Assembly (NCBI GenBank): GCA_013389115.1
Contig: JACADY010000008.1
Span: 19,559-83,558 of the forward strand
Reading direction: 5' to 3'
Length of the DNA stretch: 64,000 nt
Origin: Alphaproteobacteria bacterium
GTDB lineage: Bacteria; Pseudomonadota; Alphaproteobacteria; Micropepsales; Micropepsaceae
Shown here: positions 42,698 to 53,496 of the stretch, piece by piece
Numbering within the stretch: the stretch's first letter is position 1
Layout of the letters: each line of letters starts with the position of its first letter
Program-made: the position numbers and the translations under genes
Notes under the pieces: generated by a model
Database searches by the model: none
Told to the model about the DNA's origin: nothing
Seen by the model: only the letters and a program-made list of their open reading frames with translations

Positions 42698-44031
42698 CCC
42701 CCGCCGTCCGCTTTGCGCCTTCTCCGACCGGCAAGCTCCATGTCGGCAACATCCGCGCCGCCATCTTCAACAAGCTCTTCGCACTGAAGACGGGCGGCAG
42801 CTTCATGCTGCGCATGGACGACACCGATCAGGAACGCTCGAGCGCGCAGTTTGCAAAGACGATCGAAGACGATCTTGCCTGTCTCGGCCTCACGCATGAC
42901 CGCTTCGCGCGCCAGTCGGACCGCATCGGTATCTATGACGGCCATGCTGAGAGGCTGAAGGCGGAAGGAAAGCTTTATCCGTGTTATGAATCGGCCGAAG
43001 AGCTGGAGCGCCGCCGCAAGCGCCAGATCGCGCTGGGCAAGCCGCCTGTCTATGACCGCGCGGCGCTGCGCCTCTCGCCAGAAGACCGCGCGCGGGCGGA
43101 GGGTGAGGGCCGCCGTCCCCATTGGCGCCTGAAGCTGAGCGGGGCGGCCGCCGAATGGCACGATCTCATCCGCGGCCCATCGAGCATCAAGACCGAGACG
43201 CTGTCGGATCCCGTGCTCATCCGTGAGGACGGGCGCTATCTCTACACCTTTGCCTCGGTCATCGACGACATCGACTTTGGCATCACCCACATCATCAGGG
43301 GTGAGGATCACGTCACCAACACGGCCGTGCAGCTGGAGCTTTTTCGCACCCTGGGCGGGCGGGCGCCCGAATTCGCCCATTTCGCGCTGCTGGTCGGTGC
43401 GGGCGGTGAGGCCCTCTCCAAGCGCATCGGCTCCCTTGCTATCGAGGGATTGCGTGCGCAAGGCATCGAGCCCGAAGCGCTGCTCAGCCTCCTTGCCAAG
43501 CTGGGCACCGCCGATGCCGTCGCCCCCCGTCTCACCCTTGCCGAACTGGCCGAGGAATTCGACTTCTCTCGCATCGGCCGCGCGCCCGCCCATTTCGACC
43601 CCGCCGAGCTTCTGGCCCTCAACGCCCGCGTGCTCCACATCATGCCCTATGCTCGGGCGAAGGCCGCGCTCGCGGGGCAAAGCGCCGACCTGGGCGAGGC
43701 GTTCTGGCTTGCCATCCGCGACAATCTGGAGACCCTGAAGGACGCCGCCATCTGGGCCGAAATCGTCACAGGCCCCATCGCGCCTCAGATCGAGGATGGG
43801 GAATTTGCCGCCCGCGCCGCCGATCTGTTGCCTGCGGCCCCATTGAGCGAGGATACCTGGGCGCCCTGGACAAAGGCGGTTGGCGGCGAGACAGGCCGCA
43901 AGGGCAGGGATTTGTTTCAGCCCTTGCGCCTTGCTCTCACCGGCCGCCCCCATGGACCGGAGATGAAAAAGCTGCTACCCCTCATCGGCCGAGAGCGGGC
44001 GGAGAGCCGCCTGCGCGGAAAAAAGGCTTGA
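42694..44031 (+). CDS. gltX: Glutamyl-tRNA synthetase
   Basis: The 445-residue class I synthetase has [14 protein letters not shown] (HIGH site as HVGN), [23 protein letters not shown], and ALSKRIGS as the KMSKS loop. Its compact length and sequence fit the second GluRS (GltX2) present in many alphaproteobacteria, which may charge tRNA-Gln with glutamate for later amidation. Whether it is discriminating cannot be read reliably here. It overlaps nadE by 4 bp. A long dyad follows in the spacer before cysS. Confidence 0.95.
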   Translation: MTPAVRFAPSPTGKLHVGNIRAAIFNKLFALKTGGSFMLRMDDTDQERSSAQFAKTIEDDLACLGLTHDRFARQSDRIGIYDGHAERLKAEGKLYPCYESAEELERRRKRQIALGKPPVYDRAALRLSPEDRARAEGEGRRPHWRLKLSGAAAEWHDLIRGPSSIKTETLSDPVLIREDGRYLYTFASVIDDIDFGITHIIRGEDHVTNTAVQLELFRTLGGRAPEFAHFALLVGAGGEALSKRIGSLAIEGLRAQGIEPEALLSLLAKLGTADAVAPRLTLAELAEEFDFSRIGRAPAHFDPAELLALNARVLHIMPYARAKAALAGQSADLGEAFWLAIRDNLETLKDAAIWAEIVTGPIAPQIEDGEFAARAADLLPAAPLSEDTWAPWTKAVGGETGRKGRDLFQPLRLALTGRPHGPEMKKLLPLIGRERAESRLRGKKA

Positions 44032-44051
44032 GGATCATGACGCGTTGCTGG

Positions 44052-44107
44052 CAGACGCAAATTCACGCGCGGGCGATTCGAATCGCCTACGCTTGTATTT
44101 GCGCCTG
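44052..44107. other. 56-bp nearly perfect dyad in the gltX-cysS spacer
   Basis: The left arm 44052-44079 and right arm 44080-44107 are complementary at all but four of 28 positions, including one G-T pair. The centre GGCGATTCGAATCGCC (44072-44087) is a perfect 16-bp palindrome, and the outer arms CGCAAAT (44056-44062) and ATTTGCG (44097-44103) are perfect as well. As RNA it would form a long, bulged hairpin with a UCGA loop. There is no T-run, so simple termination is unlikely. It lies 20 bp after gltX and 121 bp before cysS. Confidence 0.7.
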
Positions 44108-44227
44108 ATCGAAACCGGCCGCGCCTCGACCTCTCCCCGCTACCCAAGCCCACGCAATCGGAACGGCGGATGACCTCGAAGGAGCGGCAGGCTCCGCCAA
44201 GGGACCGCAGCGTTTTGGAGTTTTGGG

Positions 44228-45552
<1,325 letters not shown>

Positions 45553-45556
<4 letters not shown>

Positions 45557-47163
45557 ACCGCGAACGCCTCTATATCTTTGACACGACGCTGCGCGACGGC
45601 GCACAGACGCAAGGCGTCGATTTCTCCGTCGAGGATAAGCGTCAGATTGCGCTCGCGCTCGATGAGCTGGGGCTCGACTATGTGGAGGGCGGCTGGCCAG
45701 GTGCCAATCCCACCGACACCGCCTTCTTCGCCGCGCCGCCCGCATTGCGCAATGCGAGGCTCGTCGCCTTCGGCATGACGAAGCGGGCAGGGCGTAGCAC
45801 CGCGAACGATCCCGGGCTCGCGGCCATCCTCGAAGCGCGCGTTCCCGCCGCCTGCCTCGTCGGCAAGACCTGGGATTTCCATGTCGATGTCGCGCTTGAG
45901 ATTCCCCGGCCCGAGAACGTGAAGGGCATCGCCGAATCAATCGCGGCCGTCATCGCCAAGGGACGCGAGGCGATGTTCGATGCCGAGCATTTCTTCGACG
46001 CCTACAAGGCGAACGCCGACTACGCGATGCAATGTATCGAAGCCGCCTATGAGGCCGGCGCGCGCTGGATCGTGCTGTGCGATACCAATGGCGGCACCAT
46101 GCCGCAGGATGTCTATTTTGTTGTTTCCGAAGTGGCCAAGCGCATTCCCGGCACGCGTCTTGGCATTCACACGCATAATGATACCGAGCAGGCGGTGGCC
46201 AATACGCTCGCCGCCGTCGCGGCGGGCGCGCGCCACATCCAGGGCACGTTGAACGGATTGGGCGAGCGTTGCGGCAATGCCAATCTCTGCGCGCTCATCC
46301 CCACTCTGATGCTGAAGCCGGAATTCACCGAGATCATCGAGACCGGCATTCCCGCCGAACGCTTGCGCCTCATCACCCGCATCTCGCGCCTGCTCGATGA
46401 AATCCTCAATCGCGCGCCCGATCGCCACGCGGCCTATGTGGGCGAGAACGCGTTTGCGCATAAAGGTGGATTGCACGCTTCCGCCGTGCAGAAGGACCCG
46501 CGCACCTATGAACACGTGCCGCCCGAAACCGTGGGCAACCGGCGCAAGATCCTGGTCTCCGACCAGTCTGGCCGCTCCAACATTCTTGGCCGCCTGCAGG
46601 AGCTGGGTCTCAACCTTGACGCGGATGATGAGCGCGTCCGCCGCCTCCTCGATGACGTGAAGGAGCGGGAATTCCTTGGCTATGCCTTCGATGGCGCCGA
46701 AGCGTCCTTCGAGTTGATGGCGCGCCGTGCCATGGGGCAGGTGCCTGAATATTTCGAGGTGAAGAGCTTCCGCGTGATGGTCGAACGGCGCTTTGATGCC
46801 TTGGGTTCACTGAAAACCGTATCAGAGGCGATCGTGAAGCTCATCGTCGATGACGAGGAATATCACTCGGTCGGGGAGGGCAACGGCCCCGTCAACGCGC
46901 TCGACCAGGCCTTGCGCAAGGACCTTGGCAAGTACAACGCGTTTCTCGCCGATCTGCGCCTTGTCGATTTCAAGGTGCGCATCCTGACAAGCGGCACCGA
47001 GGCCGTGACCCGCGTGATGATCGAAAGCGCCGATGGCCAGGGGCGCCGCTGGTCGACGGTTGGCGTTTCGCCCAATATCGTTGATGCCTCGTTCGAGGCA
47101 CTGACCGATTCAATGACCTATAAGCTTTATCGCGACGGCGCGCCCGCGCCATCACCAAGATGA
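45553..47163 (+). CDS. cimA: (R)-citramalate synthase
   Basis: The 536-residue enzyme has the DRE-TIM barrel start [15 protein letters not shown], the HTHND metal site in [30 protein letters not shown], and [12 protein letters not shown], then a C-terminal LeuA-type allosteric domain (about 390-530). This set and the double-length family resemblance match the citramalate synthase group, which condenses pyruvate and acetyl-CoA to feed 2-ketobutyrate and isoleucine synthesis without threonine. ATG at 45553 overlaps the cysS stop. Homocitrate or 2-isopropylmalate synthase are less likely from the motif spacing. Confidence 0.92.
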
Positions 47164-47182
47164 GAACGATCAAGGGGGACGC

Positions 47183-48628
47183 ATGCAAGCGCTTGAGGAC
47201 AAGGGACTGCTCAAGGACGAATTGTTCCGCAGGCTGACGGAATTTTCCGCCTATGACGCACCATGGCGCAACGGCCGCACCTTTGCCTATATGTACGATG
47301 CTGGGTCTGAGGTCGAAGAGGTCGCAAAGCGCGCCTACACCCAGTATCTGTCCGAAAACGGCCTCGATCCGACGGCCTTCCCCAGCCTCCTGCGGATGGA
47401 AAATGAGGTTGTGGGCATCGCGGCAAGGCACCTCAATGCGCCCGAAGGCGCGGCTGGCAATTTCACCAGCGGCGGCACGGAATCCTGCATGCTGGCGGTT
47501 AAGACGGCGCGCGATTACGCCCGCGCGGTGAAGCCGCATATCAAGGAGCCGGAAATCATCCTGCCGGTGACGGCGCATGCGGCTTTTCACAAGGGGGCGC
47601 ATTATTTCGGACTCAAGAAGGTGCTGGTGCAGGTTGACCCGGTCTCGTTCCGCGCCGACCCCAAGGCGATTGAGGCTGCAATCACACCCAACACGATTCA
47701 GATCGTGGCAAGCGCAGTGTCTTACGCTCACGGTGTGCTCGACCCCATCGCCGAGATTGGCGGTCTGGCGCAGTCAAGGGGCTTGCTGTTCCATGTCGAT
47801 GGCTGCATCGGAGCATGGTTGCTCCCCTTCTTTCGCAGGCTGGGCGCGAGGATCCCCGACTTCGATTTCACTGTTCCGGGTGTGACGTCCATGTCCATGG
47901 ACTTCCACAAATATGCCTATTGCCCCAAAGGCGCGTCGGTCGTTCTCCATCGCAGCAAGGAACTGCGCCGCTATCAGATTTTCACCTGCGCGGAGTATAC
48001 GGGCTACACGCTCATCAATCCGACGATGCTGTCGACGAAGCCGGGCGGGGCGGTCGCCGCGGCCTGGGCTGTCCTGAACTTCCTGGGAGATGAGGGATAT
48101 ATGCGCTTTGCAAGGCGCATCCGCGACGCAAGTGTGGCCATTCTGGATGGCATCCGCGCGATCCCGGGTCTGCGCCTGCTTGGCGAGACCGACACGAACC
48201 TCATCGCCTTCACCGCGGACGAGTTCTCGGTCTTTCACGTCATCGACGAGATGAAGAAGAGGGGATGGTTGCTTCAGGCCCAGCTTGGTTACATGGGATC
48301 GAAGGACAATGTGCACCTCTCGGTTGGTCAATCCAATTTTGAGCAGGTGCCGGAGTTCCTGATCGACCTGCGTGCAAGCGTCGATGCGGCGCGCGCGATC
48401 CCACGCAGCAACGTGGTTGAGGAGCTGAAAGCCGAGGTGAAGAAATTGACGCCCGCCGACATGACGCCGCAAACGCTTGCCAGGCTGATGGACCTGGCCG
48501 GACTAAGCGGCGGTCGATTGCCGGCGCGCATGGCCGACCTCAACCAGATACTGGATGCCTTGCCGCCGCGGCTTTGCGAAATGGCGCTGACGGACTTCTT
48601 CAACGACATGTACATGCCGCGACGCTGA
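47183..48628 (+). CDS. PLP-dependent sphingosine-1-phosphate lyase-like decarboxylase
   Basis: The 481-residue protein has FTSGGTESCMLAVKTAR, HAAFHKGAHYFGLK, FHVDGCIGAW, and the PLP lysine in MSMDFHKYAYCPKGASVVL. These are the group II decarboxylase features in the form shared by eukaryotic and bacterial sphingosine-1-phosphate lyases, although the N-terminal membrane helix of eukaryotic forms is absent. Such an enzyme would cleave a long-chain base phosphate into an aldehyde and phosphoethanolamine; amino acid decarboxylation is the alternative. It lies 19 bp after cimA in the cysS-cimA transcript. Its own ribosome site (GGGGGAC) is weak. Confidence 0.8.
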   Translation: MQALEDKGLLKDELFRRLTEFSAYDAPWRNGRTFAYMYDAGSEVEEVAKRAYTQYLSENGLDPTAFPSLLRMENEVVGIAARHLNAPEGAAGNFTSGGTESCMLAVKTARDYARAVKPHIKEPEIILPVTAHAAFHKGAHYFGLKKVLVQVDPVSFRADPKAIEAAITPNTIQIVASAVSYAHGVLDPIAEIGGLAQSRGLLFHVDGCIGAWLLPFFRRLGARIPDFDFTVPGVTSMSMDFHKYAYCPKGASVVLHRSKELRRYQIFTCAEYTGYTLINPTMLSTKPGGAVAAAWAVLNFLGDEGYMRFARRIRDASVAILDGIRAIPGLRLLGETDTNLIAFTADEFSVFHVIDEMKKRGWLLQAQLGYMGSKDNVHLSVGQSNFEQVPEFLIDLRASVDAARAIPRSNVVEELKAEVKKLTPADMTPQTLARLMDLAGLSGGRLPARMADLNQILDALPPRLCEMALTDFFNDMYMPRR

Positions 48629-48658
48629 GCCGGAATTTTCAACGAGGAACACCCAAAC

Positions 48659-48682
48659 GCGGGCGGATGAGGCGCCGCCCGC
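48659..48682 (+). other. GC-rich hairpin after the S1P-lyase-like gene
   Basis: An 8-bp perfect stem (GCGGGCGG / CCGCCCGC) with an 8-nt loop lies 30 bp after the stop and 38 bp before rarD. No T-run follows. It may be a weak terminator or 3'-end stabiliser. Confidence 0.4.
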
Positions 48683-48720
48683 AACAAGGCGCGCCCATGC
48701 GCGCGTGAGGCGTAACGACG

Positions 48721-49617
48721 ATGCAGCAGCGTATCGCTGAAGAAAAGGATCAGTTCGCCGGCATCCTCTATGCGGCGGGTGCCTATGTCATCTGGGGCCT
48801 CATACCGCTTTACTGGCGGTTGCTGCCCCATGTTCCGCCTTTCGAGTTGACGGTCCACCGCGTGTTCTGGTGCGCGGCGGTGGTCGCCCTCGTGCTCTAT
48901 GGGCGCAATCGGTTCGCCGGCATCCGCAAAGTGATGAAGGACGGCAAAACGATCCGTACACTGATCGTGACGAGCCTGCTCATCTCGATGAATTGGGGCA
49001 TCTATATCTGGTCGATCGCCACGCATCAGCTTGTGGAGGCAAGCTTTGGCTATTACATAAACCCGCTCGTCTCGATCGCGCTCGGCATCGCGCTTCTGGG
49101 CGAGCGGCTGACGCGCGCGCGGCTGGCCGCGATCCTGCTTGCGGCGGTGGCTGTCGCGCTCCAGGCCCTCTCGCTCGACCACTTCCCGTGGCTTGCGCTC
49201 ACGCTGGCCTTTTCCTTTGCCGCCTATGGCTATTTCAGGAAGACCGCCGCGGTGGAATCGCTCGACGGGCTCTTCATCGAGACGGCCGTGCTGCTGCCCC
49301 TCACCAGCGGCCTCATCGCCGTTTGGGCCGTGCGGGGTGAGGGTCATTTCGCCAGCGTGGATATGGCGACCGATTTGCTGCTCATCGTGGCGGGACCGAT
49401 GACGGCGATCCCGCTGGCGCTGTTCTCCGCCGGGGCAAGACGCATCCGCCTCTCGACGTTGGGGTTCCTGCAGTATTTGAGCCCGACCATCTCGCTCGTG
49501 ATCGCCGTAGCGCTTTTTGGTGAGCCCTTCACGGCGTTTCATGCCGCGACCTTTGGGCTCATCTGGTTCGCGCTCGCGCTCATCTCGCTCGAAACGTTGC
49601 GCCGGAACAGAATCTAG
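48721..49617 (+). CDS. rarD: EamA-family transporter RarD
   Basis: The 298-residue protein has about ten hydrophobic helices, with the RarD start GILYAAGAYVIWGLIPLYWRLL and repeated EamA halves (VEASFGYYINPLVSIALGI and STLGFLQYLSPTISLVIAV). RarD was named for chloramphenicol resistance; DMT carriers of this type export small metabolites. It ends 4 bp inside the convergent LOG-family gene, so the two stops overlap. Confidence 0.9.
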   Translation: MQQRIAEEKDQFAGILYAAGAYVIWGLIPLYWRLLPHVPPFELTVHRVFWCAAVVALVLYGRNRFAGIRKVMKDGKTIRTLIVTSLLISMNWGIYIWSIATHQLVEASFGYYINPLVSIALGIALLGERLTRARLAAILLAAVAVALQALSLDHFPWLALTLAFSFAAYGYFRKTAAVESLDGLFIETAVLLPLTSGLIAVWAVRGEGHFASVDMATDLLLIVAGPMTAIPLALFSAGARRIRLSTLGFLQYLSPTISLVIAVALFGEPFTAFHAATFGLIWFALALISLETLRRNRI

Positions 49618-50180
49618 GCCGGCGAGTGCTGCAGCGCGGCATATATGGCCGGCAGTACCGCATCGGGCGTGTCAACGACGCTGTAAAGGTCATGCAGGGA
49701 ATCGCGCGCGAACTGCCGCTGCACGAAACTGTCGAGCAGCGAAACGAGCGGCGTCCAATAGCCTTGCGTATTGATGATGACGACCGGCTTTTTGTGCAGG
49801 CGCAACTGCGACCAGGTGAGCATTTCGACCGTCTCTTCAAGCGTGCCGATGCCGCCAGGCAGGACCGCGAACGCGTCCGACAGCGCGAACATGCGTGCCT
49901 TCCGCTCATGCATGGTGCGGGTGACGATGAGCTCCGAGATTGATCCGAGTGGCGGCTCGACGTTGCGCAGGAATTCCGGGATGATGCCCGTCACCCGCCC
50001 GCCGGCCTTCATGGTGCTGCCAGCAACCTCGCCCATGAGGCCAAGGCTCCCGCCGCCAAAGACAAGCGGCACGCCGGCCTTGGCAAGGATCTGTCCAAGC
50101 TGTCTTGCGGTTTCGAGATAGATGGGATCGTTTCCGGGCGAGGATCCGCAAAAGACGCAAACGCCTTGAAGTGTGTGCAT
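49614..50180 (-). CDS. LOG family protein (TIGR00730; nucleotide N-glycosidase)
   Basis: The 188-residue protein begins MHTLQGVCVFCGSSPGNDP and has GGGSLGLMGEVA and the catalytic VLPGGIGTLEETVE. LOG-type enzymes split ribose-5-phosphate from cytokinin or AMP-like nucleotides; many bacterial members were once called lysine decarboxylases. The start at 50180 fits family length; the frame is open further upstream without similarity. It overlaps rarD by 4 bp at the 3' end. Confidence 0.9.
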   Translation of the reverse strand: MHTLQGVCVFCGSSPGNDPIYLETARQLGQILAKAGVPLVFGGGSLGLMGEVAGSTMKAGGRVTGIIPEFLRNVEPPLGSISELIVTRTMHERKARMFALSDAFAVLPGGIGTLEETVEMLTWSQLRLHKKPVVIINTQGYWTPLVSLLDSFVQRQFARDSLHDLYSVVDTPDAVLPAIYAALQHSPA

Positions 50181-50559
50181 GGGTCGTCGTGCTGGGACTC
50201 TGGAGGGATGGGATACCAGGGCTTGTGTCGTGAATTCAAAGGCCGCACAATCTGCAAAATTGCCGCCTGCATGGTCTATGAACTCAGAAACGACACCGGG
50301 ATCAATCGGTTGCGTGTGGCCGCGCGATTGCGATAGACGCCCCCGCGACCAACGCCGGATAGTGGCCTTCGAAATCCGGACACCCGTCCTTCGTTCCCTG
50401 GAAACCATAGTAGCTTTCAAAGGTAAAGGCGATCTGACGGTTAAGCCTGTGGCTCCTTCGCGTTCTTTTGTGCCATGAAGCTGTTGTATAAGGCCTCATT
50501 CAAGGCTCGCTCGCCGCGCCAGGGGGCTCGCAGTCGCGTCAAGGGGAGAGGTTTCAGCT
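50181..50559. other. 379-bp region without recognisable gene
   Basis: This divergent spacer between the LOG gene and the diheme cytochrome holds several short open frames on both strands, but none has family-like sequence or a good ribosome site. It must contain promoters for both flanking genes. No striking repeat or palindrome was found. Confidence 0.5.
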
Positions 50560-51582
50560 GTGTTTCGTTGGATTTTGATCGGGACGGGTTCAGGGATCCT
50601 CGTCCTCCTTGTTGCCTTTGTTGCCTTCTTGATGTGGCCGGTCGCGGGCTATTCGGGAATCCCCGAAGGCGTGAGTTCCGAACGTTTTGATATCGCGGTG
50701 CGCGGCGCGGCGCTGATTTCGGCGGGCGGATGCCTCTCCTGCCATTGGGACGATGAGCAGGGCGGCAAGCCCTTTGCGGGTGGCAAGCCGATCAAGACGT
50801 CATACGGCACCGTCTATAGCAGCAACATCACGCCGGACAAGGAAACGGGCATCGGCAATTGGACCGACGAGGATTTCGTCGCCGCCTTCAAGCATGGCCG
50901 GCGCCCCGACGGCTCTAACCTCTATCCCGCCTTCCCTTACACCGCCTATGCTAGGCTTTCGATCGAGGAGATCCTCGCCATCAAGGCCTATCTGTTCGCG
51001 GTCGTAAAACCGGTAAGGGCAGCCAACATGGCGGCCGAGGTCGACTTTCCCTATGGCTGGCGCCCCATGCTGACAGCCTGGAAGTTCCTCGCCATCGATG
51101 AGACGCCGTTGCCGGCAGATCCCGGCAAGGGACCGGCCTATCTGCGCGGTCAGCAGTTGGTGGAGGTGCTGGGGCGCTGCGCTTCCTGTCATACGCCCAC
51201 CGATTGGCTGGGATTGCCCGATCGCTCGATGCTGCTCGCAGGAACGGCCGACGGCCCTGGCGGTGTCCCCGTTCCCAATATCACCGTTGATGAGAACACG
51301 GGTATCGGGCGCTGGTCGATGCAGGAGCTGTTCTTCTACTTCCGAAACGGCATCAAGCCGAATTATGAGCGTGCGAAGGAACCTATGGCGAGCGTCATCA
51401 ATCACTCGCTGAAACCGATGTCGAACGCGGACCTTTTGGCGATCGTCGCCTACATCAAGGAACAGCCTGCAATCTCGAACAAGGTGACCGCAAGCGCCGT
51501 CACGCCGGAGAGGCCGGAGGGCGCAAGCCCCCCAAGCTCGGTCGTTCCGTTATCCCCGCCGCCTGGATCGCCCGGCGGTTAA
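50560..51582 (+). CDS. Membrane-anchored diheme cytochrome c
   Basis: About 340 residues starting at GTG (50560). One N-terminal transmembrane helix (about residues 5-27) is followed by two class I heme sites, CLSCH and CASCH, each with a downstream methionine ligand region. The repeats GTVYSSNITPDKETGIGNWTDEDF and VPNITVDENTGIGRWSM identify the cytochrome subunit type found with alcohol/aldehyde dehydrogenases. No dehydrogenase gene is adjacent, so the electron donor is unknown. The C-terminal 35 residues are Pro/Ser-rich. GGGGAGAGG precedes the start. Confidence 0.9.
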   Translation: MFRWILIGTGSGILVLLVAFVAFLMWPVAGYSGIPEGVSSERFDIAVRGAALISAGGCLSCHWDDEQGGKPFAGGKPIKTSYGTVYSSNITPDKETGIGNWTDEDFVAAFKHGRRPDGSNLYPAFPYTAYARLSIEEILAIKAYLFAVVKPVRAANMAAEVDFPYGWRPMLTAWKFLAIDETPLPADPGKGPAYLRGQQLVEVLGRCASCHTPTDWLGLPDRSMLLAGTADGPGGVPVPNITVDENTGIGRWSMQELFFYFRNGIKPNYERAKEPMASVINHSLKPMSNADLLAIVAYIKEQPAISNKVTASAVTPERPEGASPPSSVVPLSPPPGSPGG

Positions 51583-51669
51583 GCATGGGGCGCTGAACAG
51601 GATCCCCGCACGGCCGAAAATAGGTCATACTGCGCGGACAATCTGTGCCGGGTGACCGGAGGGTGGCGT

Positions 51670-52626
51670 ATGGAACGGTCGATCTTCATCTTTGTCGTGC
51701 TGCTGGCGATTGCGGCGGCTGCCGGTTATGTCGTCTACACACAGCCTGAACTGATCGAGAGCGTCACACGACGGGACGCTGATCGCGACACCGCCTCATC
51801 GGCACCACCCCAGCGTGTGGCGGAGGCCCCTCTGCCCAGCTTTGATATCGTGCGCGTTGATCCAGCGGGTACGACGGTGATCGCGGGCCGGGCGCTGCCG
51901 GGGGCACAGGTCGCGATCCTCTCGAACGGCAAGGAAGTGGGCCGCGTGACCGCGAATGAACGCGGCGATTGGGTCATCTATATCGAGACGCCCCTGCAGG
52001 AAGGGACGCAGGAATTGACCCTCCTCATGTACGGCGCGAATGGCGCGCTGACAAAGGGCACCGAAACCGTCGTTGTCGCCGTTCCCGCCCGCCCCGGCGA
52101 CAAGCCGCTCGTGGTGCTGAGCGATGCGGCGGGCGCCTCCCGCGTGCTGCAAAGCCCCTCGCCGGATGCCGGCATGGTGCTGACGCTCGAGGCGATTGAC
52201 TATGACGACAAGGGTCGCATCACCTTTTCGGGCCGCGGCGATGTGGGCAGCGTCGTGCGTCTCTATGTGGATGATCAGCCGATCGGCGATGCCGTCGTCG
52301 ATGACAAGGGCCGCTGGACGCTCAATCCGGTCGATCAGATCGTGGCGGGCGTGCGCCGCCTGCGCATCGACCAGTTGGCGAGCGAGGGAACCGTCTCCGC
52401 GCGTGTTGAGCTCCCTTTTGAGCGCGCGGCACCAGAGGGCCTTGTGATGGCCGGCGGCAAGATCGTGGTTCAGCCCGGCAACAGCCTCTGGCGCATTTCA
52501 CGCAAGCTCTATGGCACGGGCTTCCAGTACACGGTGATCTATGAGGCGAACAAGGACCAGATCCGCGATCCCGACCTCATCTATCCCGGCCAGATCTTCG
52601 CGGTGCCGGGCGAACCCGGCTCCTGA
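51670..52626 (+). CDS. LysM domain protein with Ig-like repeats
   Basis: The 318-residue protein has an N-terminal membrane helix (about residues 4-23), two or more Ig-like segments (about 55-115, PGAQVAILSNGKEVGRVTANERGDWV; and 175-240, GRGDVGSVVRLYVDDQPIG), and a C-terminal LysM domain (about 265-318; VQPGNSLWRISRKLYGTGF and DLIYPGQIFAVP). LysM binds peptidoglycan, so it likely sits in the periplasm anchored to the inner membrane. This architecture is common in alphaproteobacteria but has no proven role. It lies 87 bp after the cytochrome gene. Confidence 0.88.
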   Translation: MERSIFIFVVLLAIAAAAGYVVYTQPELIESVTRRDADRDTASSAPPQRVAEAPLPSFDIVRVDPAGTTVIAGRALPGAQVAILSNGKEVGRVTANERGDWVIYIETPLQEGTQELTLLMYGANGALTKGTETVVVAVPARPGDKPLVVLSDAAGASRVLQSPSPDAGMVLTLEAIDYDDKGRITFSGRGDVGSVVRLYVDDQPIGDAVVDDKGRWTLNPVDQIVAGVRRLRIDQLASEGTVSARVELPFERAAPEGLVMAGGKIVVQPGNSLWRISRKLYGTGFQYTVIYEANKDQIRDPDLIYPGQIFAVPGEPGS

Positions 52627-52637
52627 GGAAAAGCGCC

Positions 52638-53477
52638 TCAGACCTTGACGCGCTCCAGCCCTGTGATCCGCCCAACGACGCCATCCGTCATGCCGGTGGG
52701 CAGGAATTGCGCGAGCGCGATGAAGATCCGGTTCCGCAGGAACGGCACCACATAACGCGCCTTCGGCCGCGCGCTCCCAATCGCCTTAGCGATCTTGCGC
52801 GCGACGAGTTGAGGCGATGCGGCGTTCGGATGGATCTGCTTTTGAAAGGCGGCGATTTGGGCGACCTGCGCCGCATAGGGCGCGCCCTCTCCGGCATGAG
52901 CAAGGAAACCCTGATGCTCGATCGCGCCAAAGCCCGTGTTGATGGCACCAGGCTCGATCAGCGTGACGAAGACGTTGTGCGGGGCAAGTTCCTGCCGCAA
53001 GGAATCCGAGATCGCCTCGATCGCGTGCTTGGTGGAGTTGTAGGGACCGAAAAAGGGAAGGGCGAGCCGGCCGACCACCGAGGAAACATTGATGATGCGT
53101 CCCTGCCGCCGCTCCCGCATCTGCGGCACGAAGGCGCGCAGCATGCGCAGCACGCCAAACACATTCGTCTCATACTGCGCGCGCCACTGCGCGTCGCTCA
53201 CCCGCTCGATGGGTCCAACCTGCGCATAGCCGGCATTGTTGATGAGGACGTCTACGCCGCGCCCCTTGGTCAGTGCGTCAACCTGCGCCTTCGCGGCCTC
53301 GACATCGGCATCTGACGTCACATCGAGCACGAGCGGCACCGCACCTGCAGTCTTGAGCTCGGCAAGGGATGCCTCGTTGCGTCCCGCCGCGATGACGCGG
53401 TGCCCTTTGCGCAGCAGCAGGAGCGCGCTTGCCCGTCCGATGCCGGCCGTTGCCCCCGTGATGAGTATGGTCGCCAT
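52638..53477 (-). CDS. SDR family oxidoreductase
   Basis: The 279-residue classical SDR has TGATAGIGRASA for NAD(P), NNAGYAQVGP, INVSSVVGRL with the catalytic Ser, and YNSTKHAIEA with Tyr and Lys. The alignment PGAINTGF and length resemble short-chain dehydrogenases acting on lipids or retinol-like substrates. It is divergent from a second, related SDR that is interrupted, and both share a promoter region with two TGACC-N3-GGTCA palindromes. Confidence 0.9.
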   Translation of the reverse strand: MATILITGATAGIGRASALLLLRKGHRVIAAGRNEASLAELKTAGAVPLVLDVTSDADVEAAKAQVDALTKGRGVDVLINNAGYAQVGPIERVSDAQWRAQYETNVFGVLRMLRAFVPQMRERRQGRIINVSSVVGRLALPFFGPYNSTKHAIEAISDSLRQELAPHNVFVTLIEPGAINTGFGAIEHQGFLAHAGEGAPYAAQVAQIAAFQKQIHPNAASPQLVARKIAKAIGSARPKARYVVPFLRNRIFIALAQFLPTGMTDGVVGRITGLERVKV

Positions 53478-53496
53478 ATTCCCTCCGATTGACGAA

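Noticed and set aside
44072..44087. tRNA fragment or attachment site because of TTCGAATC in the gltX-cysS spacer
   Set aside because: It does not make a 5-bp T stem with a 7-nt loop and no acceptor or anticodon arm follows; it is the centre of a larger dyad.
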